NCBI GenBank assembly: GCA_945876095.1
Contig: CAMCMP010000002.1
Span: 62,001 to 126,000, forward strand
Direction of reading: 5' to 3'
DNA length: 64,000 bases
Source of the DNA: Chitinophaga pinensis
GTDB lineage: Bacteria; Bacteroidota; Bacteroidia; Chitinophagales; Chitinophagaceae
Part shown: piece by piece, positions 53,460 to 63,659 of the stretch
Numbering within the stretch: the stretch's first letter is position 1
Layout: the number at the start of each line of letters is the position of its first letter
Position numbers and translations under genes: made by a program
Notes under the pieces: model-generated
Seen by the model: only the letters and a program-made list of their open reading frames with translations
Database searches by the model: none
Told to the model about the DNA's origin: nothing

Positions 53460-54680
53460 TTATAATGAAGACTTCAAATATTTTTTAGCACTTCTAAAAA
53501 TCATTAGTAATACAATTGGAATGAGAGAAGTATTCAGTTGTTGTGGTAAAAAGATCCAGCTAATTAATAACAATAAAAGAGCGAGAGCTTGGATACCAAA
53601 ATATTTTTGAATCCATTTTTTTTGACTAGGCATTAAAAATGCCGCAATGATATTGGTTGGCCATGCCCATAATAAGTTATAATTATTTTTTGTCATTGAA
53701 TGATCAGTACCCCACCACATGAAAATTAGTAGTACTCCTAGCATACCAATTAAAAAAAAGAAGACGCCATCAAATCCTTGCAAAAATATTTTTATCCAAC
53801 GGTTAGACGAAAAACTAACAAATAAAATACAGCTAAATAAAAGGGAGAAAACGAATAGTGGGGTTAATAGGTAACTTTCTTCCCCTTGTTCAGATATTGA
53901 ATATAAGTTTTTTGTTGAAATGACTGAAGGCGTTTGTTGATTAGTGCTGTCTAATGATTTCATTAAATTGTCGGGAAGAAATTGCGAATGTGTAGTTGAC
54001 ATGATAGCATCGGTAGGGGCACCCAGTAGTAAGTCGATACCAACTTTGCTCCAATCTTTTTCATTCTTGTCAAGATATAAATGTATTGCTTGTCGAAAGC
54101 TAGTGCCCTTGGGCATAACTGGCTGAAAGGTGGGATGATCTTTTTTATATTTTACCAGCATATCTCTTGCTCTAGAAGTACAATTGTCAAAAAAGAAATC
54201 GTATTTATAATACCTATTTTTCTCTTTTGCATTTTCATACAGCGCCTGTTTTAGTGCAATTTTTTCTTCTCCATCTAAGTTAAGCAGTTGCTCGGTTATT
54301 CCTCTGTTTTCAGCTTGGTAAGCAAATTTAAAATCCGAAAAATTCTCTGCAGATAAATAGTATAATAGTTTACCTCGGATAAATTTTGTATAAAATCCAT
54401 CGTCTTCAAAATTGAAAGTTCCGTAGTTAAAAACATAGTCTGTTAGACTGATGCTATCTGTAATGCGAATAGCAGTATGGCCAAAAGTTGAATAGAGTTC
54501 TTGTCCTGGAGTACAGGTAAGTAATGATATTCTAATATGCGATGAATCTTGCGCAAAAGAAGAGCACTGAATTTGAAAAAATATAAAAATGAAAAGAAGT
54601 CGCGGCGCTACTTTTTTTGAAATAAAAGTGAAGGCGAGTTCAAGAGCTAAACAAGCTGGTTGAGATAGCTTTTTTTTCAT
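53460..54680 (-). CDS. DUF4105-domain membrane protein
   Basis: LLTCTPGQELYSTFGHTAIRI, YKYDFFFDNCTSRARDML; C-terminal TMs. Confidence 0.85.
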   Translation of the reverse strand: MKKKLSQPACLALELAFTFISKKVAPRLLFIFIFFQIQCSSFAQDSSHIRISLLTCTPGQELYSTFGHTAIRITDSISLTDYVFNYGTFNFEDDGFYTKFIRGKLLYYLSAENFSDFKFAYQAENRGITEQLLNLDGEEKIALKQALYENAKEKNRYYKYDFFFDNCTSRARDMLVKYKKDHPTFQPVMPKGTSFRQAIHLYLDKNEKDWSKVGIDLLLGAPTDAIMSTTHSQFLPDNLMKSLDSTNQQTPSVISTKNLYSISEQGEESYLLTPLFVFSLLFSCILFVSFSSNRWIKIFLQGFDGVFFFLIGMLGVLLIFMWWGTDHSMTKNNYNLLWAWPTNIIAAFLMPSQKKWIQKYFGIQALALLLLLISWIFLPQQLNTSLIPIVLLMIFRSAKKYLKSSL

Positions 54681-54731
54681 GGTATTAATTAAAACCTTTT
54701 CATCTTTTTCGATTAGCTGATTTACAAAATG

Positions 54732-56225
54732 TTAGCGACTGTAATTAGGCGCTTCTTTTGTGATGGCGATATCGTGGGCATGACTTTCTTTCATTCCCGC
54801 ATTGGTTATTTTAACAAAAGTAGCGTTTTGCAATGCCTTGATTGTATTGGCACCACAGTAACCCATACCTGCTCTCAAGCCACCAATATATTGATGAACG
54901 ATTTCTTTTAATGGGCCTTTAAAGGCAACTCTTCCTTCAATGCCCTCTGGTACAAATTTTTTGATATCAGCTTCTACATCTTGAAAATAACGATCGCTGC
55001 TACCTTGAGCCATTGCACCTAAAGAGCCCATGCCTCTGTATTGTTTAAAACGACGTCCTTCATAAATAATAGTTTCACCAGGACTTTCTTCTGTTCCTGC
55101 AAATACATTTCCCATCATTACACAACTAGCTCCAGCGGCTAGTGCCTTTACCATATCTCCTGTGTATCGAATACCGCCATCGCTGATGATACCAACGTTC
55201 TTATTTTTTAATGCGGCAGCTGCTTCCATTACTGCAGTAATTTGAGGCACTCCAGTACCTGCAACGATTCTAGTGGTACAGATGGAGCCTGGTCCAATTC
55301 CAACCTTCACTGCATCGGCACCTGCATTGGCAAGCGCTAATGCACCAGCTGCTGTGCCTACATTACCAGCAATTACCTGAATACCTTTAAATGTTTTTTT
55401 AATTTCTTTTAATGCATCCATTACTCCTTTGGTATGTCCATGGGCGCTGTCTAAACAAATAACGTCAACGCCTGCATGATGAAGGGCTGCAACTCGGTCA
55501 AGAGTGTCTTTGGTAATACCTACTCCTGCACCAACTAATAATCTTCCAAATGAATCTTTTACTGCATGAGGGTGAGATTTTAATTTTAAAATATCACTGA
55601 AAGTAATCAAGCCAATTAGTTCGCCTGATTTATTTACAACAGGTAATTTTTCAATTTTATTTTTCTTGAAGATTAGTTCTGCTTTTTTTAAATTGGTTCC
55701 TTCTGGTGCAGTAATGAGATTTTCTTTCGTCATTACAGAACTTACCTTTTCTTTGAAGTTCGTTTCTAGGCGTATATCCCTGTTCGTTAAAATACCCACC
55801 AATTGATTGCTTTTATTTACGATAGGAATACCTCCAATCTTATTTTCTCGCATCATACGGATTGCTTCACCGATAGTGGCATCTGGTGAAAGAGTAACAG
55901 GATCTAATATCAAACCATTTTCACTTCTCTTTACTTTTCTCACTTGGTCAGACTGTTGACTAATGCTCATATTTTTATGAAGAATGCCTAGTCCGCCTTC
56001 CCTTGCCAATGCAATCGCAAGCTGTGCTTCAGTAACCGTATCCATCGCAGCACTTAACATGGGTACATGCAGCGTAATGGATTTGGTAAGTTGGGTATTG
56101 ATATCTACTTCGCGTGGGAGAACCTGGGAGTATGCTGGCATCAGCAATACATCGTCGAAAGTGAGACCTTCACCGAAAAATCTATTGGATTTACTTTTAG
56201 CTGGGGAGTTATTTATTGTTGCCAT
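54732..56225 (-). CDS. guaB: IMP dehydrogenase
   Basis: [21 protein letters not shown] domains, [22 protein letters not shown]; start at [12 protein letters not shown]. Confidence 0.97.
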   Translation of the reverse strand: MATINNSPAKSKSNRFFGEGLTFDDVLLMPAYSQVLPREVDINTQLTKSITLHVPMLSAAMDTVTEAQLAIALAREGGLGILHKNMSISQQSDQVRKVKRSENGLILDPVTLSPDATIGEAIRMMRENKIGGIPIVNKSNQLVGILTNRDIRLETNFKEKVSSVMTKENLITAPEGTNLKKAELIFKKNKIEKLPVVNKSGELIGLITFSDILKLKSHPHAVKDSFGRLLVGAGVGITKDTLDRVAALHHAGVDVICLDSAHGHTKGVMDALKEIKKTFKGIQVIAGNVGTAAGALALANAGADAVKVGIGPGSICTTRIVAGTGVPQITAVMEAAAALKNKNVGIISDGGIRYTGDMVKALAAGASCVMMGNVFAGTEESPGETIIYEGRRFKQYRGMGSLGAMAQGSSDRYFQDVEADIKKFVPEGIEGRVAFKGPLKEIVHQYIGGLRAGMGYCGANTIKALQNATFVKITNAGMKESHAHDIAITKEAPNYSR

Positions 56226-56370
56226 AGGCAAAGATAAAAGAAAATTGATTTGTACCCAAAAACTGCTAAAAATCCATTCGATAGGGTAGTTTACTGATAA
56301 AACTTGTTCTAGTAAGTAATCAATGAAAGAATTTGGAAATTTGAACCAATTCAATCGTAGTATATTCATT

Positions 56371-57471
56371 CTAGGCAAGTTTGAAAACCTTACCCGGTAT
56401 ACTCAGGATAATTCCTTGCATTTCTAATGAAAGTAATGCCTCGGCTACTAGGCCAGAACTAAGACCTGATTTGAAATGCAATTGATCGATTTGAATCGTT
56501 TCCTGTTTTTGAAGAATAGCAAAAATTATTTTTTCATTGTCGGTTAATTCAATGAAAAGTTCAGGCTGTTTTTTTTTGGATATTTTTTTGCTTTCAGTCC
56601 AATTCATCATTTCTAGTAGGTCAATAGCACTAGTTAACAAAGAAGCTTTATTGGTTTTAATTAGGTGGTTACATCCATCACTTTTAGTATCAGTTAACCT
56701 TCCAGGAACAGCAAACACATCTTTATTATAACTGTTGGCTAATTCTGCCGTAATCAATGAGCCACCTTTTATACCGCTTTCAATTACTAAAACAGCATCA
56801 CATATTCCAGCTACTATTCTATTTCTTTTAGGAAAATTTTGTTTGTCAGGAATCGTATCACTCATAAATTCAGTGAGCAATCCTCCCTTGGTTATTAGTT
56901 GTTTTGCAAGTGTTTTGTTTTGTATGGGATAAATTCTGTCGAGCCCATGTCCAAGTACACCCAATGTAAGCAAGTTGTTTTTAAGTGCTGCTTTGTGTGC
57001 TATTGTGTCAATGCCAAATGCTAAACCACTCACTATCAAAATATTCTCTTGTTCTAATTCTGCTATTAATTTTTCACCCATCATTTTTCCATATTCAGAA
57101 TAATTACGGGTGCCTACAATTGAAATAATTTTTGAATGATTAAGGTTTGCATTGCCTCGGTAGTAAAGTAAAGTTGGACTATCATAACAATGAAGTAGTC
57201 TTTGCGGATAATTTTTATCTGTTAAAAAGAGGGGAGTGATTTTATACTTTTCAATAAATTTCATTTCATCTTCGCAGCGTTGAAAATTGTTAAATTTTTT
57301 TATACAGTCTGCTCTTATAGAACCGATGCCTTCCATATTTTGGAGCTCCTTTCTATTGGCAGTGAAAATGGAGGCTGCATTTCCAAATCGGTTAATGAGA
57401 GCTTTGGCGTGTACATCTCCAATATTTGGAATTAGCGTTAGCGCAATTTGGTATTGCAATTCATTTGTCAT
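56371..57471 (-). CDS. dprA: DNA-processing protein DprA
   Basis: ISIVGTRNYSEYGK, IVSGLAFGIDTIAHKAAL, FPKRNRIVAGICDAVLVIESGIKGGSLITAELA. Confidence 0.95.
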   Translation of the reverse strand: MTNELQYQIALTLIPNIGDVHAKALINRFGNAASIFTANRKELQNMEGIGSIRADCIKKFNNFQRCEDEMKFIEKYKITPLFLTDKNYPQRLLHCYDSPTLLYYRGNANLNHSKIISIVGTRNYSEYGKMMGEKLIAELEQENILIVSGLAFGIDTIAHKAALKNNLLTLGVLGHGLDRIYPIQNKTLAKQLITKGGLLTEFMSDTIPDKQNFPKRNRIVAGICDAVLVIESGIKGGSLITAELANSYNKDVFAVPGRLTDTKSDGCNHLIKTNKASLLTSAIDLLEMMNWTESKKISKKKQPELFIELTDNEKIIFAILQKQETIQIDQLHFKSGLSSGLVAEALLSLEMQGIILSIPGKVFKLA

Positions 57472-57547
57472 CGAGGAAGAAGGGTAGGTGATATCAAATA
57501 TAAAAATTATTTAATAAATAAACTACTCTTATCTTGGAGGCCAACGA

Positions 57548-59479
57548 CTATTTAGGGATGGGGCTATTGCTAATAATGGTCATTTCTGTTCTTCTATTGG
57601 AAGCCTTTCCAGTCTCTGTTTCATTGTCAGCTATAGGTTGGCTAGATCCCATTCCTTTAAATTGTAACCTATCTTTTGAAAAAAGTTTAGTACCAAGGAT
57701 ATAATAAATGACTGCCTCTGCTCTGCTGTTAGAAAGAATTAAATTATCGGCAGTTTTACCTACATTATCGGTGTGGCCCGTAATTAATATTTTTAATTGA
57801 GGGTTATCTTTTAGTAATTGTATTACTTTATTTAATTCGATTGTCGATTCTGGTTTTATATCTGCTTTTTTAGAATCGAAAAAAATATTTTTTAAAACGA
57901 TTGCAGCGCCGGGTTCAATGGGCTGCAGTGGAATATCGGCAGTATAAATTGAATCGATTGATTGGTCGCTTAAATTATAGTTTTCTGAATAAAAAAGATA
58001 GCCCTTTCTATTTACACTAAATGCGTATTTTTTACCTACGGTTAGGGTAGTTAAAAAATTTCCCATTTCATCCGTTTGCACTTTGCTAATTAATTGCCCA
58101 CTAGAAACATCTGATAATTCAACTGAAGAAGGAAGGCCATTTTTATCTTTAGCATCAAATACCTGTCCTTTTATCCATAAAATTTTTGGTGGTTGTAGAT
58201 CCTTTCTTAATTGAAAACTAAATAGATCTAATCTAGCTTTGCTATCACCTCTGTCGCTTGCATAATAAGCAGTTTTACCATCAGCAGCTACAATGAGTGA
58301 TCCTTCTTCATCAATCGTGTTGATTGGATATCCGAGGTTTTCAGGCAAGCTCCAAGTACTATCCTTTTGCTTTTTTGAAAAAAATAAATCTGCTTGACCA
58401 TAACCCAAATGACCTGTGCTATTAAAAAAAAGTGTTTGGTTATCGGCATACATAAAAGCACAACTTTCGTCTCCACTTGTATTCACTTCGGGTCCGAGGT
58501 TTTCAGGCCTACTCCATTTTCCTTTTATATTTCGGTGAGTAACCCAAATATCTTTGCCACCATAACTATCGGGTCGGCTGCTGCTAAAATAAATATGTTG
58601 TTTATCTGGTGAAAGGGAGGGGGAAGATTCCCAAAAATCAGTGTTTACCAATGGTCCAAGATTTTCTGCCTCACTCCATCCTTGTTTTGTTTTGAAAGAA
58701 ATATAGAGATCACAGCTTCCAAATCCTTCTGGATAATTACATCCTGTAAAAACGATGCAGGTTCCATCCTGAGAAATATTTTGTGCCCCCTCATTTTGCA
58801 GCGTGTTTACTTTTCCCTCTAGTGGCTGGGCTTTACTCCATTGATGATTAGAAAAATTGGATTCGTAAAAATCTTCATCACCAGCAATACGGCGAGTGAA
58901 AATCAGTTTTTTCCCATCAATCGTTAGGGAAGGAAAATATTCCAAAGCGCTTGAATTGATAGAGTCTCCTAAATTTATTGGAACAAAAATATATTGGTTA
59001 GCAGGGTGTTTTTTTTCAAAGGCTACTGCAAATTCGTATACGCTTTTACGATACTTTGCTGCTCGAATACTTTGTGAATTGAGTCCTTCAATTTGTGAGA
59101 ATCGGTTGATAGCATCGAGGGCATCTTGAAAACGACCTAGTCCTGCAAGAGAAATGGAATAAGGAAGTAAGTAGTTGATAGAATAAATAGAATCTAGCTG
59201 AAAACCTTTTTCAAAATCAATAATGGAAGAGTCATATTTTTTTAGATTAGCATAGATGCCTGCTCTAGATAAAAAAGCATCTACAAATTTTGGTTCTATT
59301 TTAATTGCCTGAGTAATTTTTGCAATGGCGGATTCATATTGTTGGTCTTGCGCTTCTTCATAAGCCTTTCCATAGAGTGCACCTGCTTTTTTGTTGACCT
59401 TATCAGGATTATACCATTGCGTAAAGCCCAAGAAGGGCATGGTAACTAAGATAAAAAGTAGGGTGTTTTTTTGAAGCAT
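57548..59479 (-). CDS. PorE-like OmpA-family protein (TPR + PD40 beta-propeller + carboxypeptidase-regulatory-like + OmpA)
   Basis: N-terminal TPR; WD40-like PD40 repeats (SPSLSPDKQHIYFSSSRPDSYGGKDIWV); OmpA LKILITGHTDNVGKTADNLILSNSRAEAV. Confidence 0.85.
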   Translation of the reverse strand: MLQKNTLLFILVTMPFLGFTQWYNPDKVNKKAGALYGKAYEEAQDQQYESAIAKITQAIKIEPKFVDAFLSRAGIYANLKKYDSSIIDFEKGFQLDSIYSINYLLPYSISLAGLGRFQDALDAINRFSQIEGLNSQSIRAAKYRKSVYEFAVAFEKKHPANQYIFVPINLGDSINSSALEYFPSLTIDGKKLIFTRRIAGDEDFYESNFSNHQWSKAQPLEGKVNTLQNEGAQNISQDGTCIVFTGCNYPEGFGSCDLYISFKTKQGWSEAENLGPLVNTDFWESSPSLSPDKQHIYFSSSRPDSYGGKDIWVTHRNIKGKWSRPENLGPEVNTSGDESCAFMYADNQTLFFNSTGHLGYGQADLFFSKKQKDSTWSLPENLGYPINTIDEEGSLIVAADGKTAYYASDRGDSKARLDLFSFQLRKDLQPPKILWIKGQVFDAKDKNGLPSSVELSDVSSGQLISKVQTDEMGNFLTTLTVGKKYAFSVNRKGYLFYSENYNLSDQSIDSIYTADIPLQPIEPGAAIVLKNIFFDSKKADIKPESTIELNKVIQLLKDNPQLKILITGHTDNVGKTADNLILSNSRAEAVIYYILGTKLFSKDRLQFKGMGSSQPIADNETETGKASNRRTEMTIISNSPIPK

Positions 59480-59772
59480 TTTAAGTTGAATTACCATAGA
59501 TTATCATTCCTGCGTTGAAGATAAAGCTAAATGGTTTTACTTGTATAAATAGACTGTTAAAGTGTTGAATTGTTTTGGAAACAGGGAATGGAGATTTTTT
59601 GAGAAAATAAGACGTTGAATTCTATTTTATTACATTTTGTAAAACCGAAGTGACCAGATTTTACTAGATTTCAGGGGCTTTTTTTCTCCAGCAGTATTTC
59701 TACGATAAAAAGTTATTAAAATTAATATACCTTTAGTTAGTCAATCAAAAAAGAACTTATTAAAAAAGAGTT

Positions 59773-60345
59773 ATGAAAAATAAAAAATGCGTTTTGTCTT
59801 GCTTGATTATTCTGTTGACAGGAGTAATTTATTTTTCCGGACAGGCTCAGCAAAAAAATGACAAATATCGCGCTAACTTTTCTGGCGAATGGAAATCCAA
59901 AGAGTCGATAAGTATGGGAGGGAATATTGTTTGCTCATATGACGAAGGTGATCGTATGCTTTCTAAATCAATGAAAATAGCAGAGCGGGCAGATTATTTA
60001 ACCATAGAAATACCCTACACTTCGCCTGGCGCAGCCCTTGCTAAAAGCCGGGAGAAACTTACCTTCGACGGTAAAGAAAGTCAAATTAATCAAGGCGGAG
60101 AAAGAGGAAAGAAGTTTACTGTTAATTATTCAGCTGATGGACAAACTATGACTATTAACTCAATCGTAAACTTGATGGTTCCCAATCGAAATAATGTCAA
60201 TGTTCAGGAACAAGCATTGGTTTACGTAAAAGAGGTTTGGAAATTGAGTAATGGTGGCAAGTCTATTGTTGTTCAGACCAATGCTAAATCAAAGATATTA
60301 GGAGAAGAGCGTTCCTGGGAGACCATATTTGATAAAACTAATTAG
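59773..60345 (+). CDS. Hypothetical secreted protein
   Basis: Clear signal peptide, good codon usage, no recognised family. Confidence 0.7.
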   Translation: MKNKKCVLSCLIILLTGVIYFSGQAQQKNDKYRANFSGEWKSKESISMGGNIVCSYDEGDRMLSKSMKIAERADYLTIEIPYTSPGAALAKSREKLTFDGKESQINQGGERGKKFTVNYSADGQTMTINSIVNLMVPNRNNVNVQEQALVYVKEVWKLSNGGKSIVVQTNAKSKILGEERSWETIFDKTN

Positions 60346-60557
60346 TAGTAAAAAGCTGCCACTTTCGTAACAGGCTTTGTAGCGAAAATTTTACCACAGA
60401 CTAATCAAATGTGGAATAATTGGAGGTAATTCTATTCAAAAGCACGTAATTTCTTTTCTTCCCACTTTATTTACCTTTGGATTATACATTCTAAAATTTT
60501 TTAGCCCAGCATCCGATATTGGAAAAACCTTCAACTAAGGAATTTAAAATATACTAT

Positions 60558-61043
60558 CTACTGATATTTCATTGAAATGCCAACAATTGCTTTTTTCAAA
60601 ATAGCTAATTGTCCTAAATGAAAACTTTCATGTTGCGCAAAAAAGGTAATTAACCCTGCATTTGAATCGTCGCCCAGTAAGGGAAATTTCATGGGTGCTT
60701 CTTTTTCCCAAAAATCAAGTTCAATTTTTGAAAAACTATTTTCTAAAAGATCTGAAGCTTTTTTCCATTCTTCTTTAATTTCAGTTATGGTTTTATAATC
60801 ATCCTCTTTATTGGTCGGTCTAAAATCTTCAAAAAGACCAATATAAGGGTTATTAGTTGGTGGATTTCCCATTATACTAGAAGCATTGTATCTAGCCCAA
60901 ATGATATGTGCAGCTACCCATTTCATACTATTTGTTTCTGGTGAAATTATAGCATTCGATTGCTCTTCAGTTATTCCTTCAATACAATTTGTAAATAACT
61001 TGGTGTTAAGATTAAAGATGGTTAGGTTGTTGTTTTGTCCCAT
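60558..61043 (-). CDS. DinB-like four-helix-bundle protein
   Basis: MKWVAAHIIWARYNASSIMG ... FFAQHESFHLGQLAILKKAI. Confidence 0.8.
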   Translation of the reverse strand: MGQNNNLTIFNLNTKLFTNCIEGITEEQSNAIISPETNSMKWVAAHIIWARYNASSIMGNPPTNNPYIGLFEDFRPTNKEDDYKTITEIKEEWKKASDLLENSFSKIELDFWEKEAPMKFPLLGDDSNAGLITFFAQHESFHLGQLAILKKAIVGISMKYQ

Positions 61044-61179
61044 TTTATATTTTTTTGTAAATATAGGTATCAAATTGATATTAAAAATACAATTTAACTT
61101 CTTAGAATATTTATTTTATTAACAATTAAATAATGATACCAACCTCGCGCAAATCTGGCTCAGTAAGTAAATGGACCTT

Positions 61180-61500
61180 CGATTTAACCTAAGTCCTTGA
61201 TTTTTACGAAGCAAAAATGAGATTTGAACTCGCTTCAACTCAGGGTATGCAGTTTTTAAAAAAATTAAGGCGTTGATTGGTTGGTAGTTATTTTTTGGAA
61301 AAAATTAAGATCAACCGACTTGAGTTAATTGCAGGGAGTTTTTTCATGTCAAATGAAGAAAATTAAAAAATATTATTTAATTTAGTATCTTAAAGAAACC
61401 GACTTATTTAAAACCTAAACTAATTTTTAATGAAAAAACTATTCTTACGTTTTGTTGTATCAGCATCATTAAGTGCTTGTTCAAATTAAAGCAATACCAA
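61180..61500 (+). repeat. Segmental duplication, copy 1 (T-arm-like repeat + leader + truncated lipoprotein start)
   Basis: Aligns by eye with 62682-62990: GATTGGTTGGTAGTTATTTTTTG, TTAAAAAATATTATTTAATTTAGT, TTATTTAAAACCTAAACTAA. Confidence 0.8.
61430..61489 (+). pseudogene. Truncated lipoprotein remnant paralogous to 62937-63455
   Basis: MKKLFLRFVVSASLSACSN* versus intact MKKLLLCFLVSATFIACNNQETK...; upstream DNA shared. Confidence 0.65.
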
Positions 61501-61633
61501 AAATCTAGAAATCTTTGATGGTATAAACTAGTTGTGCGTCATACTATTTTCGACATTACTGTTAGTAAAATGATTTACCAAAAAAAGGGAAAGCCGAAGC
61601 CCTATTTAAGTAGGCAATTTTTAATTATAAATT

Positions 61634-62497
61634 ATGAAATCAGTTTTAATTACAGGAACAAGTAAAGGCATTGGTTTTGAAACTGCCCTTTCATTTGCTC
61701 GTGGAGGCTACAAAGTTTTTGCAACCATGAGAAATCTGGAAGCTGCGTCAACTTTACAAAAACAAATCACCGAAGAATCATTAAATGTTATCATTTACAA
61801 AATGGATGTTGATTCGGATGAATCAGTAAAACATTGCATTCAAAGTATTATTGAGGAGCATGGAATTATAGATGTATTGGTAAACAATGCAGGCATTGAG
61901 CGACATGGTTCAATTGAGGAATTACCAATGAGTGATTTTAAAGCAATTATGGAGACCAATTATTTTGGTGTAATTCGATGCATTCAGGCAGTATTACCTC
62001 AAATGAGAGAAAATAAAAATGGTTGTATTATTAATGTTGGTTCAGTTGCAGGAAAAATTTCTAATACCCCTTTGAGTGCTTATTGTGCAAGCAAGTTTGC
62101 TCTGGAAGCGCTTATTGAATCTTTAGCAGGAGAAGTGAAACCATTTAATATTAGGGTATCGTTAATACAACCAGGTATTATTGATACAAAAATGGCACAT
62201 GACGTAACGAAGGATAGCAATTCTAAATATCCACAGGTACTTCGTTTTGGAGCTATGTTCGAAGAATCACTCAAACAACCGACGCCTCCTTCAATGGTAG
62301 CTGATCTGATGTTTGAAATAGCTAATGGCGACAGTTGGCAATTAAGACATCCTGTTGGTCCAACAGCACTTCCGTTTTTAGGATGGCGGGCATCTTTGAC
62401 TGATGAAGAATGGGTAGACTTTAATGCCCAAACTGATGAAGAGTGGTTCAACTCAGTTGAAACAACTTTTGGCATGAACGTAAGGCGGGGCAAATAG
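61634..62497 (+). CDS. Short-chain dehydrogenase/reductase
   Basis: ITGTSKGIGFETALSFA, NNAGIERHG, YCASKFALEALIESLAGEV. Confidence 0.92.
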   Translation: MKSVLITGTSKGIGFETALSFARGGYKVFATMRNLEAASTLQKQITEESLNVIIYKMDVDSDESVKHCIQSIIEEHGIIDVLVNNAGIERHGSIEELPMSDFKAIMETNYFGVIRCIQAVLPQMRENKNGCIINVGSVAGKISNTPLSAYCASKFALEALIESLAGEVKPFNIRVSLIQPGIIDTKMAHDVTKDSNSKYPQVLRFGAMFEESLKQPTPPSMVADLMFEIANGDSWQLRHPVGPTALPFLGWRASLTDEEWVDFNAQTDEEWFNSVETTFGMNVRRGK

Positions 62498-62615
62498 TTA
62501 GACGGAAAGATTTTATATACCTAGCAAGAACTTACAACAAATGTATTTGCAAAAGCTGGGAAGATGAAAGCATCTCTAGTGTTTCGAAATTTGACTTTAA
62601 GTTTATAAAAATTCG

Positions 62616-62650
62616 ACTGAGACCTCTAGCAACAGGGGTCTCAGTTTTTT
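62616..62650 (+). terminator. Terminator after SDR
   Basis: ACTGAGACC...GGTCTCAGT plus T-run. Confidence 0.75.
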
Positions 62651-62681
62651 CGAAATCTCCCTAAGAAACAACAAAAGACGC

Positions 62682-62990
62682 AGGATTTAACGCATACCTT
62701 GGTTTTCAAGTAGCGAGACCATGATTTAAACCTGGTCCGCCGCAGGCGGAAGTGAAGATTTTTTGAAAAAATTATGGCGGTGATTGGTTGGTAGTTATTT
62801 TTTGAAAAATTTTTTGATCAACCGACTGGAGTCAATTGGAGGGGGTCTTTTCATGCCAAATTAACTAAATTAAAAAATATTATTTAATTTAGTTACTTAA
62901 AGAAACTAAATTATTTAAAACCTAAACTAAATTTTAATGAAAAAACTATTATTGTGTTTTCTTGTATCAGCAACTTTCATTGCTTGTAAT
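62682..62990 (+). repeat. Segmental duplication, copy 2
   Basis: See copy 1 (61180-61500). Confidence 0.8.
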
Positions 62991-63455
62991 AACCAAGAAA
63001 CTAAAATCGAAAAATCATCTAACAGTTATCCTGCAAATGCAACTGGATATAATCTAGATAGTAGTGAAAATATCAATATTGCAATCAAAGCCGCCAAGGC
63101 TGGTACCAGCTTTGACACTACTACTTTGAAGTCCTTGTATTCAGATAATGCTGTAATAGTTGACAATCAAATAAATCAATCCTTAAGTGAATATATTAAA
63201 AGTTGGAGTCAGGTTTTTGGGAATGGTGTTAAAGTTACATTAGATAGCATACCAGTAATATGGGAGTCTGTTGAAAACAAAGAAGATGATTTAGGAATAA
63301 AAAATTATGTACATGGCTATGTTTTTGCAACGGCTACTAGGCAGGAAAAGAAAGCAAGTTTAATTATGAATTTTGTGTTCGCGTTTAAGAATGGTAAAAT
63401 TGTAAAAGAATGGGATACCTATGATTCAGCACCTTTAGTTGAACTTATGAAATAA
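62937..63455 (+). CDS. Lipoprotein with NTF2/SnoaL-like fold (DUF4440-like)
   Basis: Lipobox FIACNN; LKSLYSDNAVIVDNQINQSLSEYIKSWSQVFG...GYVFATATRQEKKASLIMNFVFAFKNGKIVKEWDTYD. Confidence 0.7.
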   Translation: MKKLLLCFLVSATFIACNNQETKIEKSSNSYPANATGYNLDSSENINIAIKAAKAGTSFDTTTLKSLYSDNAVIVDNQINQSLSEYIKSWSQVFGNGVKVTLDSIPVIWESVENKEDDLGIKNYVHGYVFATATRQEKKASLIMNFVFAFKNGKIVKEWDTYDSAPLVELMK

Positions 63456-63482
63456 TAATTTAAAGTATTAAAAAAACTTCCG

Positions 63483-63512
63483 AGACCTCTAGCAATAGGG
63501 GTCTATTTTTTT
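63483..63512 (+). terminator. Terminator after lipoprotein, paralogous to 62616-62650
   Basis: AGACCTCTAGCAATAGGGGTCT + T-run; shares GAGACCTCTAGCAAYAGGGGTCT with the SDR terminator. Confidence 0.7.
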
Positions 63513-63569
63513 TCAAAAGCTCACTGAAAAATTTAATATAAACCTTACGAAAAGGAAAAGAAATTCCCA

Positions 63570-63650
63570 CGATTTAACCTAAGTCCTTGATTTTCATGAA
63601 GCGAGACCGAGATTTGAACTCGGTCCGCCGAAGGAGGATATGAACCCTTC
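63570..63650. repeat. T-arm-like repeat, third copy
   Basis: CGATTTAACCTAAGTCCTTGATTTT identical to the start of the repeat at 61180; ACCGAG-atttgaa-CTCGGT hairpin. Confidence 0.75.
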
Positions 63651-63659
63651 CAAACCAAT

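Noticed and set aside
56226-56378. Extended N-terminus of GuaB
   Set aside because: Upstream residues are not IMPDH-like and overlap dprA; true start most likely at [12 protein letters not shown].
60472-60479. TACCTTTG promoter-like element
   Set aside because: No -33 TTG at proper spacing and no ORF or conserved RNA downstream before the convergent DinB gene; probably chance.
62080-62493. 137-aa minus-strand ORF
   Set aside because: Antisense to a well-supported SDR gene; shadow ORF.
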